Below are positions 47,928-59,190 of a DNA stretch of 64,000 nucleotides, in pieces. The position numbers and the translations under genes were made by a program. The notes under the pieces are model-generated. The model searched no databases and was not told where the DNA came from. It was given only the letters and a program-made list of their open reading frames with translations. The number at the start of each line of letters is the position of its first letter. The stretch's first letter is position 1. This DNA is from Erythrophleum ivorense (Eukaryota > Streptophyta > Magnoliopsida > Fabales > Fabaceae), in the NCBI GenBank assembly GCA_026724425.1, contig JAIUCV010000011.1:11739501-11803500 (forward strand), written 5' to 3'.

Positions 47928-49873
47928 ATTATATGGACGTGCATTAAATATTTTAATTTTATAATTTTTTAAGAAAATAGATAAAATTACAAAGAAAATA
48001 ATTTTTTTATTAATTAAACTAATCCTTCTTGGGTGTTCAAGTCGTGTGTAAAATGCAAGAAAGGGCGATGTGAAAAAGTTACGTGCGAAGGACGTATAAA
48101 ACGTTTTATGTGGGTTTTAAACTTCAGCAACTGAGAAATGAATCAAATGCTCGCCTGCCTTGTCCCTCTCACTATCAATTGAACATTCTATGAAATGTGC
48201 CGCTGGGTTCCCTCCTCGTTGCATTTCATTACAATTACATAATTTTCTTTTTAGGCAATATCCTCTTTTTGTTGAACTAAAATGTAATAATATAAGCTTT
48301 AGTTATCTAAACGTAGTAGTTATTAGCTCGAAATTGGACAAATAATTTTTTGTAAGGTTAAATCCAAGGTTTTGTATCCTCTCAATTCAGTTATAGATCC
48401 TCTTAATAAATATTGTGAGAGGATCCAGTTACTTAAATCCAGTGATCTAGAATAATGGAATCGGATTGCATAAACTTTTTTTTTTGTAATAATTAACTTT
48501 ATACTATTTATATATATAAATAATACTTTTCTATAGTCAATTATTTATATATCAAATTGCGAAAATAAATTTATTATATTAAATTTTTCATAATATAATT
48601 TAAAGTGAATATACAAACATAATAAACTAGGTTGGATTTGACTCACCCGGACTTGGTTTATTTTGTTTTAGGATAGAGTTTTCTTAACAAACAAGCATCA
48701 AAATAGTGTGTGAATATGCCTTAGTCAAAGTCCTGTCCACAGGTTTGGTTAAAAAAAAGAAAAAAGAAAGAGTCCTGTACACAGAAGAGGATTCTCCTTC
48801 TCTGCTGCTTCATCCCAACATTATTCTATCAGCTGATACAGAAGAGAATTTGTCACCATCTAGTCATTGCATTTTTATAATTTTTCTATTAGTAGATAGT
48901 TTGAGAGAAAGAGATTTTTTTCCCCTTCTTTTGGCAGAGATTAAATTGAGAATGTCACACCTCATAATTTGTCAAAAATTAAGCATAATGTAGATGGTAT
49001 AAAAAATAGAAAATAAATTAATATTTAAAAATAATCTCAAAAACCAATTGATTGGAATTGTCACCAAAATTTTGATTATTTTAAAAGGTAAAATTTTATT
49101 AAAAAGCTTTTTTTTAAATGAAAAAATAGTCTGCAAAATAGAGATAAGTACCACTATACTTATTTTGAAAAAGGGTTACTCCATGCCAACTGTATATAAC
49201 TAATATGATCTTAACTTTATTTTAATTATCTTAATCAATCAGATATAAAAATAATGGAGAATGAACAAAGTAAAAGAAACTAATTCAATAAAAATAAATG
49301 AAGCAAAAAAATAAAATATTTACAAAAAAGAGAATGACTTAATTTAGAATGAGAGTTGAAACTTACGTGTCGTGTAGAAGGATAAAAAATTCACATAGTC
49401 TAAATGAATGGAAAATCATTACAATTGGTTGGTGTTTTTCTTTATTTTTATAAAAAAATAAAAATAAACTTAATTTAATAAATAAAATGAATTTGAAGTT
49501 GGATAAAATGTTTTTAATTCATCAAGTCTAATTCTCATTTTTTTTTCTCTTTATTTGTTTTCTTTGTGAAAATAAGAATTTTTTTTAATTTTGAATTTTG
49601 AAAGTACACAACTTTACTAAAAAAAAAGAAGTGACTTTTATTTTTGGATTTTTGAAGAAAGTTAACAAAATTAATTTAACATGAGCTGTTAAAATCCAAA
49701 ATTTGTTGTTGTAATTATGAGACATAACAAGCATCAGATAAAACCTGAAAAGATACAAGATTTTACACACTTTTGCCGATTGACATTTTATAAGCCTGAA
49801 AAAACACTAGTCCTTAAAAAAATAATTTAAAATTTAAAATTTAAAATCTCGTGATATAATTATTTTTAATTAA
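47928..49873. repeat. M6 upstream module, modules F and C (copy III)
   Basis: 47928-48470 M upstream block; 48470-48945 module F with the unoccupied LINE target ATAGTGTGTGAATA at 48703-48716; 48945-49805 module C. Near 49810 module C breaks off and a short MB-like piece follows. No gene. Confidence 0.62.
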
Positions 49874-50315
49874 TTATAACGCTTTTATTTTTGTTATAAA
49901 ATCACGGAAACTGACAAAAAGGGAGAGTGGGAGAATTTTTTTAACTTTAATTTTATATATTTTTAAACACTTTAGTGGAAAACCAAAATCATGCTTTGAA
50001 CAAAGGCGACCTCCTACACCTCTACTTTTGACTTTGTTATGGGCGTACGCGTGCCAAAAACTAATTATTAAACGTACCATATCCATCCCCAAGTATCAGT
50101 AACTGTTTATGCAATCATAAAATTACATACGAACACTTCTGTTACAACCTGACTCTCAAATTCTAATAAAGGAAACAATAGCATCCTCAAACAATACCCC
50201 TTTCATTTCTATGACAACTACATTGAGCTTGTAAAACATGTCACTCTCTCGCAACGTTGGGCTCTGTAACTTTTGGCAAGGATGGGCCATCTGGGTTGTG
50301 ATTCAGAACCCATCC
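49874..50315. repeat. Partial MB block and 3' flank of M7
   Basis: 49810-50035 matches the end of the MB module (ATAAAATCACGGAAACTGAC). The join to the M-gene 3' flank occurs at about 50035, as it does at 33547 before M4, so M4 and M7 share this junction. Confidence 0.5.
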
Positions 50316-51034
50316 CTAGATTTGAAGGATCATTGCTTTGAGCTTTAGATAACAGTAATTCCCAAACAACACACAAATGCAGAGCCATAAGATCAAAGCA
50401 ATCCACACAATGGTCCCTGAAATTATGCTCAAAGCTAAAAGCGAAGCAGCACTTTCGAGCAGAAGCATGAGAATGAGTGGAAATGAGTTTCTGGTATGCA
50501 TTTGAGACAATGTCCCCAACACCAATGTTAAAATAGAAAGAAATTTGATGTGTACAATGGCCCTCATAACAGAGCAGTTTGCTGCGAAGAAAGCCTTCCC
50601 ATTATTTGTGATCTTCAAGGAGAAGATTATGCCAAACAACCAAGTGAACGAGTAGTAACATATCTCTAGTGTTTCTTTGAAGAGAACGACCTCTGTCATC
50701 CTAAGTCACATCAATGATTAACAGAAGAATACTACGTTAATGGAATAAAGGAGGCTCTGTGCAGCTATAAAGAGAAAAAACAGAACTAGATAACAAATGA
50801 AAAACAGAAGACTTATATTATTGAAGCGAAGAGAGCCTTTCCGGCATCTGTGATGTTTACAGTGATGATGGAAAACAACGAAGTGAGCCTATCATAAGAA
50901 TTCTGTGCTCTTTCTTTGAACATCCTTACCTTCTGCTGCCTAATTTGCATCAAAGGTAAAAACAAAATGACATGTTATGCGAGGAAGAGGAAAAACAGAG
51001 CAAGATAATATATGGAAAACAGAGCACTCACCAT
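50316..51034 (-). pseudogene. Membrane-protein gene M7
   Basis: Exon 2 (from 50699) is open for 127 codons: MTEVVLFKETLEICYYSFTW, SVMRAIVHIKFLSILTLVLG, TLSQMHTRNSFPLILMLLLE, SGTIVWIALILWLCICVLFG, stopping after AMILQI. Exon 1 starts at the ATG at 51034 but has a TAA after FLFLA, at the place where M2 reads SHII. The donor is ATAAGT. With M2 this is the least damaged copy. Hydrophobic segments predict an integral membrane protein. Confidence 0.58.
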
Positions 51035-52189
51035 ATTGCAGCTAAAGAAGTGGAAGTGGAATTCATTGCAGCACCTTCTTCTTACTCTATATTCTTAAAT
51101 CGCAGAATAGTGCATAAGCATTTGTGGCCATTGTGGGTAGTTATAGAATGGCTTTTGGAAAACTCTGGGGAAGTTGGATACAGATTTTGTCATTTAATAG
51201 ATGATATGTGTAGAACACATTAAATGCAACTGGGTTTTATAGAATTTAAAATACTTGCATTAAATACAACAGGACATTTTAAATCGTTCACATAATTTCT
51301 CAAATTACAATATTTTTTTGATTTTTTTTAGGTTATTAGTATTCTTAAGCTTTGTCCAATTTAATCTCTGCCACTTTTTATATGGACGAGCATTAAATAT
51401 TTTAATTTTAGATTTTTTAAAGAAAATAGATAAAATTACAGAGAAAATAATTATTTTTGTGTTAATTAAACTAATCCTTTTTGAGTGTTCAGGTCGTGTT
51501 TGTGTCTGAACTGAAGAAGGGGCTTGTAAAATGCAAGAAACGGTGACGTGAAAAAGTTGTGCAAAAGGACGTATAAAACGTTTTATTCATGTTTTAAACT
51601 TCAGCAACTGAGAAATGAAGCAAATGATCGCTGGGATTGGATCTTGCATTGAGGATCCCATACATTACGACTACAGTAACATTTTGTGAAGACATATAAA
51701 ACTTAAATAAAATAAAAATAAAAATAAAAAAAATTAATTGTGAGATGCTGCAGGAAAAATTGATAGGATCCTCTCACTGCAGAATACCCAATCCATGATC
51801 GCCTGCCTCGTCCCTGTCACTATCAATTGAACATTCTATGAAATGTGCCACTGGGTTTTCTCTTCGTTTCATTTTATTACAATTACATAATTTTGTTTTA
51901 GGTAATACCCTCTTTTTATTGAACTAAAGTGTAATAATATAAGCTTTACTTACATAAACGCGGTAGTTATTAGCTCGAAATTGGACAAATAATTTTTTGT
52001 AAGGTTAAATCCAAGGTTTTGTATCCTCTCAATTTAGTTATAGATCCTCTTAATAAATATTGTGAGAGGATCCAGTTACTTAAATCCGGTGATCTAGAAT
52101 AATGGAAACGGATTGCATTTTTTTTTGTAATAATTAAATTTATACTATTTATATATAAATTTTTATATATTAATAATCCACTCCTCTTT
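51035..52189. repeat. M7 upstream module, interrupted by a MITE
   Basis: Matches the M upstream block of M3 (28275-29165), continuing into the first part of module F. The insertion at 51632-51794 is peculiar to this copy. Confidence 0.62.
51632..51794. mobile_element. Short MITE, 163 bp, 8-bp target duplication
   Basis: Flanked by ATGATCGC on both sides (51624-51631 and 51795-51802). Ends: TGGGATTGGATCTTGCATTG on the left and GGATTGGGTATTCTGCAGTG as reverse complement of the right end, each followed by a GGATCC. Other M copies read AAATGATCGCCTGCC without interruption. The 8-bp duplication suggests hAT, but the ends are not diagnostic. Confidence 0.72.
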
Positions 52190-53001
52190 TGTAATTTTTT
52201 TAAATAAAAAAGTTTCTTTTTTTAATTAGAATTTTTTAATGCCTTTGCTTTAGAGTACTTCGTGGTCCCCCTATCACAGACATAGCTTAAATTATACTCT
52301 TTTGAAATCTGTACTCTAATTATTTTATTCTAATAACGTAAATTTACTTTTTTTTTAATGATGCTGAATGAAAGAGATTATATATCAAAACTAGTAAAAT
52401 AAAATAAAATAAAATGTTCACGTAAGTATTGCAAACCTTTTACCATATTCTCCCATAATTTATATTAAGAAGGACTCTAACGTATGTTACACGAAACGTT
52501 ATTATTGTTATTAAATTGTAGCTAATATGACCGTTATTTTTTTCCACCAATTCTTGGTGGGACCCATCACTGATTACAAGAAATTAGTATGGTTTTCCGC
52601 ATATCTTAATATTAATATAATTATTTGTTTCGGTTGTTTTTTTTTTTTGGATACAAAGGAAAGATTGTTCGGTTGTTTTCAATAGGTGATTAATCTAACA
52701 TGATCATTGCGGTTGCTGAATGACAAAATTTATTGGAATAAATTTTAGTTAGAAATTTTAAGTTTGAAAAATTAATTTTGAAAGGACATTGTAACTTTAA
52801 AAAGATTAAAAAATTAAGTTTTAAAGAGTTATAAAATAGTCATTAATTATAATTTTACTTAACCTCCAATTTTTAATTGATTTTTTTTCCATTTTAAAAA
52901 GTGACGCGTTGCGTAGGCGTGACGGTGACAAAAAGCAAAGGTTAGAAGCGCCGGCTGTCTTTATGAAAAAACAAAAAATTGAAAGAAGAGAATGCGTGTA
53001 T
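52190..53001. repeat. Module E/MB ahead of BED copy 4
   Basis: 52190-52640 matches 7310-7690 more closely than the other E copies, so this end pairs with BED copy 1. 52650-52900 is unmatched AT-rich sequence splitting the block near CAATAGG/CGTAGGCGTGACGG, possibly another insertion. No gene. Confidence 0.5.
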
Positions 53002-53320
53002 CCTGTTTAAAATTATTTTTATTTTAATATTTTTAAAATATATATTTTTAAGAATAAATTTGTGAAAATTAAAAAATTAAAAAATTTGTTTGAATTATTA
53101 TTTTAAAAATTAATTATTTTTTATTTTTTACCTGATTCTGTAGAATAAAAATTACAGAACACTTTTTAAGTGTTCTGAGTTTTTTGTTTTTAAAAATAAA
53201 ATTTTATTTTTTTGTTTTACAAAATACTTCATTAAAAACATATTATCAAACAAGTTTTTTTTTATTTTTTTGTTCTTGAAAACAAAAAAATTATTCTACA
53301 GAATTAAATCAAACAGGGCC
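53002..53320. mobile_element. AT-rich MITE, second copy of the 6225 family
   Basis: About 320 bp with ends CCTGTTTAAAATTATTTTT and, as reverse complement on the right, CCTGTTTGATTTAATTCTG. The flanks carry TAT/ATA. Sister modules have the uninterrupted GCGTCTTATATTTTTC at this place. Central inverted motif GAACACTTTTTAAGTGTTC. Confidence 0.65.
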
Positions 53321-53843
53321 ATATTTCCTCTTTCTTTTTCTTAGAATGTGTTATTTTTGTTTTGGTCATTGGCATGTGTTATTTGGCATCCGATCGCAAA
53401 ATTTTAGGAAAAAATTTACAGCTAAAAATTTGAAATTAAAATATTTATATTAAAGACCTCATATTTTAAAATTATTTTAAAGATTTAAGAATAAAAATTT
53501 TTTGTTAAGCAAATAAATTACAACTTCAAATTATACTTCGTTTGATTTGTTATAATGCAAAGATTTTTTTTATATAGTTTATATAATATTTATTATATCT
53601 TTATAATTATTATTTTAATTATAAATCATTATTTTAAAATTAAGAATATAAAAATTATTTTTTATCTTATTTATTTACTTTTTATATTCTTCTTTTCATT
53701 TATATCATCTAACTAAGTACACAATTTTTGTCTTTAAATTTTTAAAAATAATTTAAAATTTTAAAATATTTTAATATAAATATTTTTAATTAATTATAAC
53801 TTCATGAAAACTAACAAAAAGGGGGATGGCGGATAATTTTATT

Positions 53844-54230
53844 CTAAAACTTTAATTTTATATTTTTTAAACACTTCAATGGAAAACCAAAATCATCCTT
53901 TGAATAAACGCAGCCTCCACTTTTGACTTTATTGTCTTCACAATGCGTATTATATCTTATCTTAGCCTCCACTCTCGACTTTGTCTTCTTGACAATGCGT
54001 ATTATACTTTGTCGCATCAAGCTTGTCACATCCCATTGCGCACGGATATCTGCAGCCGCTGGTTGCATCCCCAAATCCACTTGAAGCAGGTCAGTTCTTA
54101 GTTTTGATCCCTCGTCAACCATCTGGGTCTCTTTAAGTCATAAAGCATTTCCAATGTTGTTCTTGAGTTATTGCCTTTCCTTTGTGGATCTGTCTCTTTA
54201 AAACACTCCTTCATTCTAACAGGAGTAGAA
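53844..54230 (-). pseudogene. Divergent partner exon, copy 4
   Basis: The best-preserved copy of this frame: VDEGSKLRTDLLQVDLGMQP, AAADIRAQWDVTSLMRQSII, RIVKKTKSRVEAKI, open for 92 codons from 54122. It lies head to head with BED finger copy 4 (54639). The upstream FKETDP part near 54200 is separated by changes. Homology among five copies and agreement of residues (TDIRAQ, VTSLM) support an ancestral protein I cannot identify. Confidence 0.5.
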
Positions 54231-54638
54231 AAACATCCATCACTCATCATTCATCATCTGTGAGCCAAATCAAAGAAACTCATCCATCTAACATTGGAAC
54301 CAAATCATTCAGGTTTCTTTTTCCTTCTTTGCTCCGTTTGTCAATTTATTCAGGGAAATGGATTATATATTGGTTTGCGAACTGGAACTCCATCAGTGGT
54401 TGTTGATGCGTCTAGGGATCATATAACTTTAATTTCTAGTATTTTGTTTACTTATTTTCATCTTTTGAATCTGGGCAAGAGATCTCTTCCTTATTTCAGT
54501 CTTTAAGATTAAAGAGAGCTTGATCTTTTAAATCCGATCCTTACTCCCTCCTCCCCAGTTCAATTTTTGAACTCATGAATGGAAGATTGATATAAGAATG
54601 AGGAATTGTTTTTTTTTTTTTGAAAGGGAATACCTGTG

Positions 54639-54890
54639 ATGGGGAGGAACCGGCATCCATGTTGGGAGCAAGTTACTATTTTGAAGCATACCACCAAAAC
54701 AATTAAAAGGGTCCAGTGCAATCATTGTGGACTTATATTTTCTGGAGCTGGTACGAGGATTAAGGAACATTCTTTTCTGGATCTAAAAACATTCGGCCAT
54801 GTATAAATTTGTTAAGGATAATAAGGAGAGCGTCAATCCTAGACCAAGTCATCTTGAAGAGAATCTCATGACTCACCGAGTGATGGATTA
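54639..54890 (+). pseudogene. BED finger exon, copy 4
   Basis: Starts MGRNRHPCWEQVTILKHTTK and reads CNHCGLIFSGAGTRIKEHS; an extra base after EH shifts the frame, so the final Cys (in NIRPCP) is out of frame. The exon ends before GGAGGTACGC, a donor changed from GTAAGC to GTACGC. The preceding region matches copy 0 without the 1.3-kb insertion of copy 1. Confidence 0.68.
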
Positions 54891-55149
54891 GGAGGTACGC
54901 ATTAATATTTTCTTACATAATCAGTTTTTAATTATTGTGCTGAACCTGACCCTTTCATAATTAGTTGATTGTGCTTGCTTTAATGAATTTTTATTAGTTT
55001 TTTTATAGTAATTCACAGTGCAAGTAGTATATACAAGAAAATGAACTTTTTTGCATACTATTAAATTAAACAAAGAATGATATTAAAGAGAGGAGAGATG
55101 ACGTATATGGCACTTGTTGATCTGTCCCACAATATATAACTAAATAGAA

Positions 55150-55310
55150 GATGAAGAGGAAAAGTAAGGTGTCTGAGCTTGAAAATGACCGTCGTCGTGT
55201 AAGATGAAGAGTGGTAGAGGAGGTGAAAAGGATGAAGAGAAAAAGAATGGTGGCAAAGCTTGAAGGTGACCATTGTTGTGTAAAACGACGAGTGATGGAG
55301 GAAATGAAAC
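55150..55310 (+). pseudogene. Charged-repeat exon of BED copy 4, part 1
   Basis: MKRKSKVSELENDRRRVR then a TGA in place of CGA, followed by RMVAKLEGDHCCVKRRVMEE. Split after GAAATGAAAC by the hAT-like element; continues at 56042. Confidence 0.6.
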
Positions 55311-56041
55311 CAGTGTTGCCTAATTTGCAATTTGCCATGATATGCGGTACGAGTATGTGTACAAGTACGCTAGTTTATATAATTTGTAGTTCGGACTATA
55401 GGATGTGTAATTGTATATAATAAATTTTATTACTTTGTTACCCAATAGAGTGAGAATTTTTTTTTATTTGTTTTGTTTAGTACAAATATAATTATTATAA
55501 TTAAAATAATATATTTTAAAATTATACACATTAAAATAATGCATAATTATCTTAACAAATATCCCACTTTTCATCATTTCTTTTATCTCTTTTGTCAAAA
55601 TTAGAAAATCAAAAATCAAATCAAATCAATATCTAACATTTCTTCATATTCTCTCAATCATATTCTCACGCCACACTTTTTTTATATTTTCTCAACCATT
55701 CTCTTTGATACTAGAATCTCACTTATATGATAATTAAAAAAGATATATAATAAATAAAAACAAAATATATAATAATATAAAAAATTATATCATAAAACCA
55801 AAAAACCGAGAATAGCTTACAAGCATATGTTGCCTCCCACAATGTCCTTCTTAATTCACCCAACTTCCTCTTCTATGCTAATAGCCTACTCCTTGAATAA
55901 CAAGTTCAGAAATAGATAGCATAATCTAAGAACAATATTGGTTGATTGATTTTGATGTTCTAGTACGCAAATGTATCATGTATGGGAATGGTGGATAGGA
56001 AATGGAGTTCAAACGGGGGACAACCAAATTCGGTAACACTA
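55311..56041. mobile_element. hAT-like non-autonomous element, 731 bp
   Basis: Flanked by the 8-bp duplication AATGAAAC (55303-55310 and 56042-56049). Ends CAGTGTTGCC and, as reverse complement on the right, TAGTGTTACC, with AATTTG following in both. The 8-bp target and (C/T)A-type ends fit hAT. The uninterrupted target GAAATGAAACAGATGAG is seen in BED copies 2 and 3. No transposase. Confidence 0.7.
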
Positions 56042-56183
56042 AATGAAACAGATGAGATTAAGGTGTGGTCTTGAGTTTTATTGGTATTTGAGAGAAAAGA
56101 ATCTGATAATCAATTTTCCTAGTGCAGAAGACTTCACTAGAAAAGAAATAGAGGCAAGTATAGCTACAATGGCGGTTACTAAA
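56042..56183 (+). pseudogene. Charged-repeat exon of BED copy 4, part 2
   Basis: Continues the exon (MKQMRLRCGLEF-like, then REKNLIINFPSAED, IEASIATMAVT) with a short deletion after EDF. Interrupted again at 56184 by a long LTR. Confidence 0.55.
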
Positions 56184-57764
56184 TGTTGCTTTCATTGAAG
56201 CGTACACGCAAGTATACGTATCGTGAAGGTAATATAGTGATGAGAAATGATCATTTCCTCGAGGATTTGTTATCAAAACAATGCCAAGTACTGAAATTCA
56301 CACCCCAATTTAAATCAAGCAAATCAATTCTTAAATGTTGGTGTTAAAGGAAATTGTTTATGATTCTAATGCTATGTAGAAATCTAGGTTAGGATTTGGA
56401 TTTTCGGGTGAATATTAGTATTTAGGATTATTGGTCCTCTTGTACTTCATAGTAGTTAGTTCAACATTCATTCCCTTTTGCTCTCCATGATGATACATGT
56501 TAGTCTAGGATTCTATTGTTCCTATATATATTTTTCCAAATATTGTATAGGGTACTCAACTAATTTTATAATCCCTTATAAAATCAACTAAGATCAATCT
56601 ATGAGTGCAACACCTAACTAGACCATGTGAGGTTATTAAGTATATTCCTATCTCAATAACTAAGCTATCCACTCACCTCAACATATTTCAAGCACTCACA
56701 CCACTCAACTTTTGATCTAACCTCCCTTTTTCTTTCCCAAGTTCAAGTGAGGTATCATATCGATCTAAATGTTGGCCAATCAATCAGAAAGCATGAAGTA
56801 CAAAGTTGAGTGAACAAGCATGAACCATTGATTGCAAAATTAGAATGAAGAACGACTACTAATTCATATAAGAGTTCCAAATAATCCTAGATTAGATAGG
56901 GTTTAGCCATACATGATCATAAAATCCAAAGTCAAGCCTAAAGCAACAATCAAATACATCATAAACTATGAATAAGACAGAAGAAATGAAAAGGAAACTC
57001 AGAAACACAAGGATTCAGCTTCAATCTTCAATCTCTAGCTTCTCTTTGCTTCAAGATGGCTTCCTAGCTCTTCCCTCAGCCTTTGCACACTTGGAAAAAC
57101 CCAAAACCAACCTAGAATGACGACTGCTTCGACCTTCTTTTGCATATGAAGCTTCAAACCCTCAGAAATTTTAGAAACAAAACGCTGCATTCAGTTAATT
57201 CGATTTGCGCTGCGACTTAAAGTGTTGTGCCACGGCAAGATTTGGTTCTATAAGATTGAGCGCCGCGGCCTGGTTTGAATGCGTCGCGGCGAGATTTGAT
57301 TATGTCTGAATTCTAAGGTCTTCATGTTTCGCGCCTTGGCGTACACATGCTTGTCGCGGCGAGTTTTGGTTCTGCCTGAGGCCTCACCGCGGCTCAAACA
57401 TTTCCGCTGCGGCGCATGTTGCCCTGCACACTTCCTTCGAATTTCTACACTTCCCACCTCGGCGCAATGAACCCAACCTCGGCGAGATGTTTGAATTCAT
57501 CACTTTGCAGCCTTTGTCTCTTGAATTTGCTCCAAACTCTTCAACACATGCATCCTAAGAAAACCAAGTATGATTAGCTATCAGAATACTAAAAAATAAA
57601 GGTAAAGCTGATGGTTTTTCAAGTAAGTATTGAGTCTAGAGCTATTCATCCTATGTATGTTCATTTCTTTCTATGGATGTATTATTTACCCTATAAGTGG
57701 AGGCTAAAGTCATATTTACTGAGAGAAAAATATATACAATAACATGAATAGTTGGGAATTATCA
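56184..57764. repeat. Putative solo LTR, 1581 bp
   Basis: Starts TGTTGCTTTCATTG and ends GGGAATTATCA, flanked by CTAAA on both sides (56179-56183 and 57765-57769). The TG...CA ends, the 5-bp duplication and the absence of coding domains point to a solo LTR, although a short non-autonomous element is possible. A GC-rich stretch at 57190-57490 repeats a motif like GTCGCGGCGAGATTTG at spacings of about 50-70 bp. Confidence 0.65.
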
Positions 57765-57979
57765 CTAAAATAGGAGGGATATCATCAAAGGAATCCACAA
57801 AAGGTTGGATAGAGTCGGATGTACATGCAATATTTCAATCTATAGACTTCAAACGAAACATAGACCTTGCAAAAATGATTGAAGATGTTTCTATGGCCCA
57901 TATAAGGAACGATTGTGGAGGAATGCATGGACAAGGAAATCTTAATTGTGATTCTTGTCAAAGAACTAAGCATATTTTT
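57765..57979 (+). pseudogene. BED copy 4, last exon part
   Basis: Open frame with SSKESTKGWIESDVHAIFQS, DFKRNIDLAKMIEDVSMAHI, RNDCGGMHGQGNLNCDSCQR then TKHIFSF, after which LINE sequence replaces the ending found in copy 0 (DTVLTPERPMEDM...). This is the cleanest reading of this exon among the five copies. Confidence 0.6.
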
Positions 57980-59190
57980 TCCTTTTTGGCAAGATGATCC
58001 TTTATCTCTATATTTATTTATTTTACGTGCAAATGTTCTATCATGTGTGATCTTTAAGCTAGAGTGGTTAAATATGTGGAAAGGTATGAAAATGACTCAT
58101 TTGTCAAGTCTAGTTTTACACTTAATGTATGTGGATGATATTATGTTATTTTTTCAAAGCAACTAAATCTATATGCCACTAACTGAGTGGTATTCTTTCA
58201 GATTATAGTAGGTTATTGAGGCAATGTGTGAATCAAGTGAAGTTTTTAAGGGTGTTTAATTTGTGTGTCCCTTATCAAGTTAAGAAATCATTATGAGGGG
58301 TGGTTGGTGTTACATTTGTTTCTTGTTTAGGGAAATACCTAAGCACTTATAGAAGGGAGTTGTTGACAAAATTGATAGGAAATTATGAGCTTGGAAATTG
58401 GTATTCTTATCACAAACAGGACGGTTGACCCTTATTAAGTCAATGGAGAGTAGGGGACTAAAAAATATGGAGATCTAATTTGTAATAATCTTCAATGGAG
58501 AGTAGGGGACGGTCAAAATATTTTACTATCCAGCCAACTTTAATAGCAAATGTAGTTAGGTAATTAATCTTCTTCTGAGAAAGTGAGTGACCTTATTCTG
58601 CATTGTATGGGTAAGTGGAATGATCAACACTTAGAGCAAATTTACTCTTTGGATCAAGTGCAACAAATTATTAAATCTTCAATTTTTGTAACGGGTCAAG
58701 TACATTCTATAGTTTAGACTGATAAATCATCTTATCAATATAAAATGGTTGATGGGTATTGATGTCTAATGTGGAATTTTTGGAATAGTAGTCAGTTTTC
58801 TTTCCACGCTTATGATAAGCTTTGGAAATTACAACTACCATTAAAGCTTTGCAAGAGCCATTTAGATTGGGATTTTTGGCCTCAGGGTTGATAATGCAAA
58901 AATGGTACAGATTCATGACTGGACCAACCAGTCTTCTTTGGGTATCTTGTTGGGTGCAAAGGAGAAAGTGAAAGTCTATATTGCTCTATATGTCATTTGG
59001 ATGTGTAGGAATCGTTTGGTATTTAATAATACTGACTGTACTCTTAGGGATGCAATTAGGTTAATTAACTGACTAAGTTGTTAGTATTATTTGGCAAGTT
59101 TCCCACAACAATGTCAAAAATCACAGGAAAAGAGGCTTGTTATCTGGGATGGAAAATTTCAGCATAAATATTGGCAGATTTTTGTATGTA
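57980..59190 (+). mobile_element. LINE fragment in BED copy 4 (longest)
   Basis: Reads DDPLSLYLFILRANVLSCVI, YVDDIMLFF, then with shifts KFIRNYELGNWYSYHKQDG and later WKLQLPLKLC, the L1 region after RT, with many stops. The 3' end is not defined; no clear A tract or target duplication was found. Same left junction as in copies 1-3. Confidence 0.65.
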
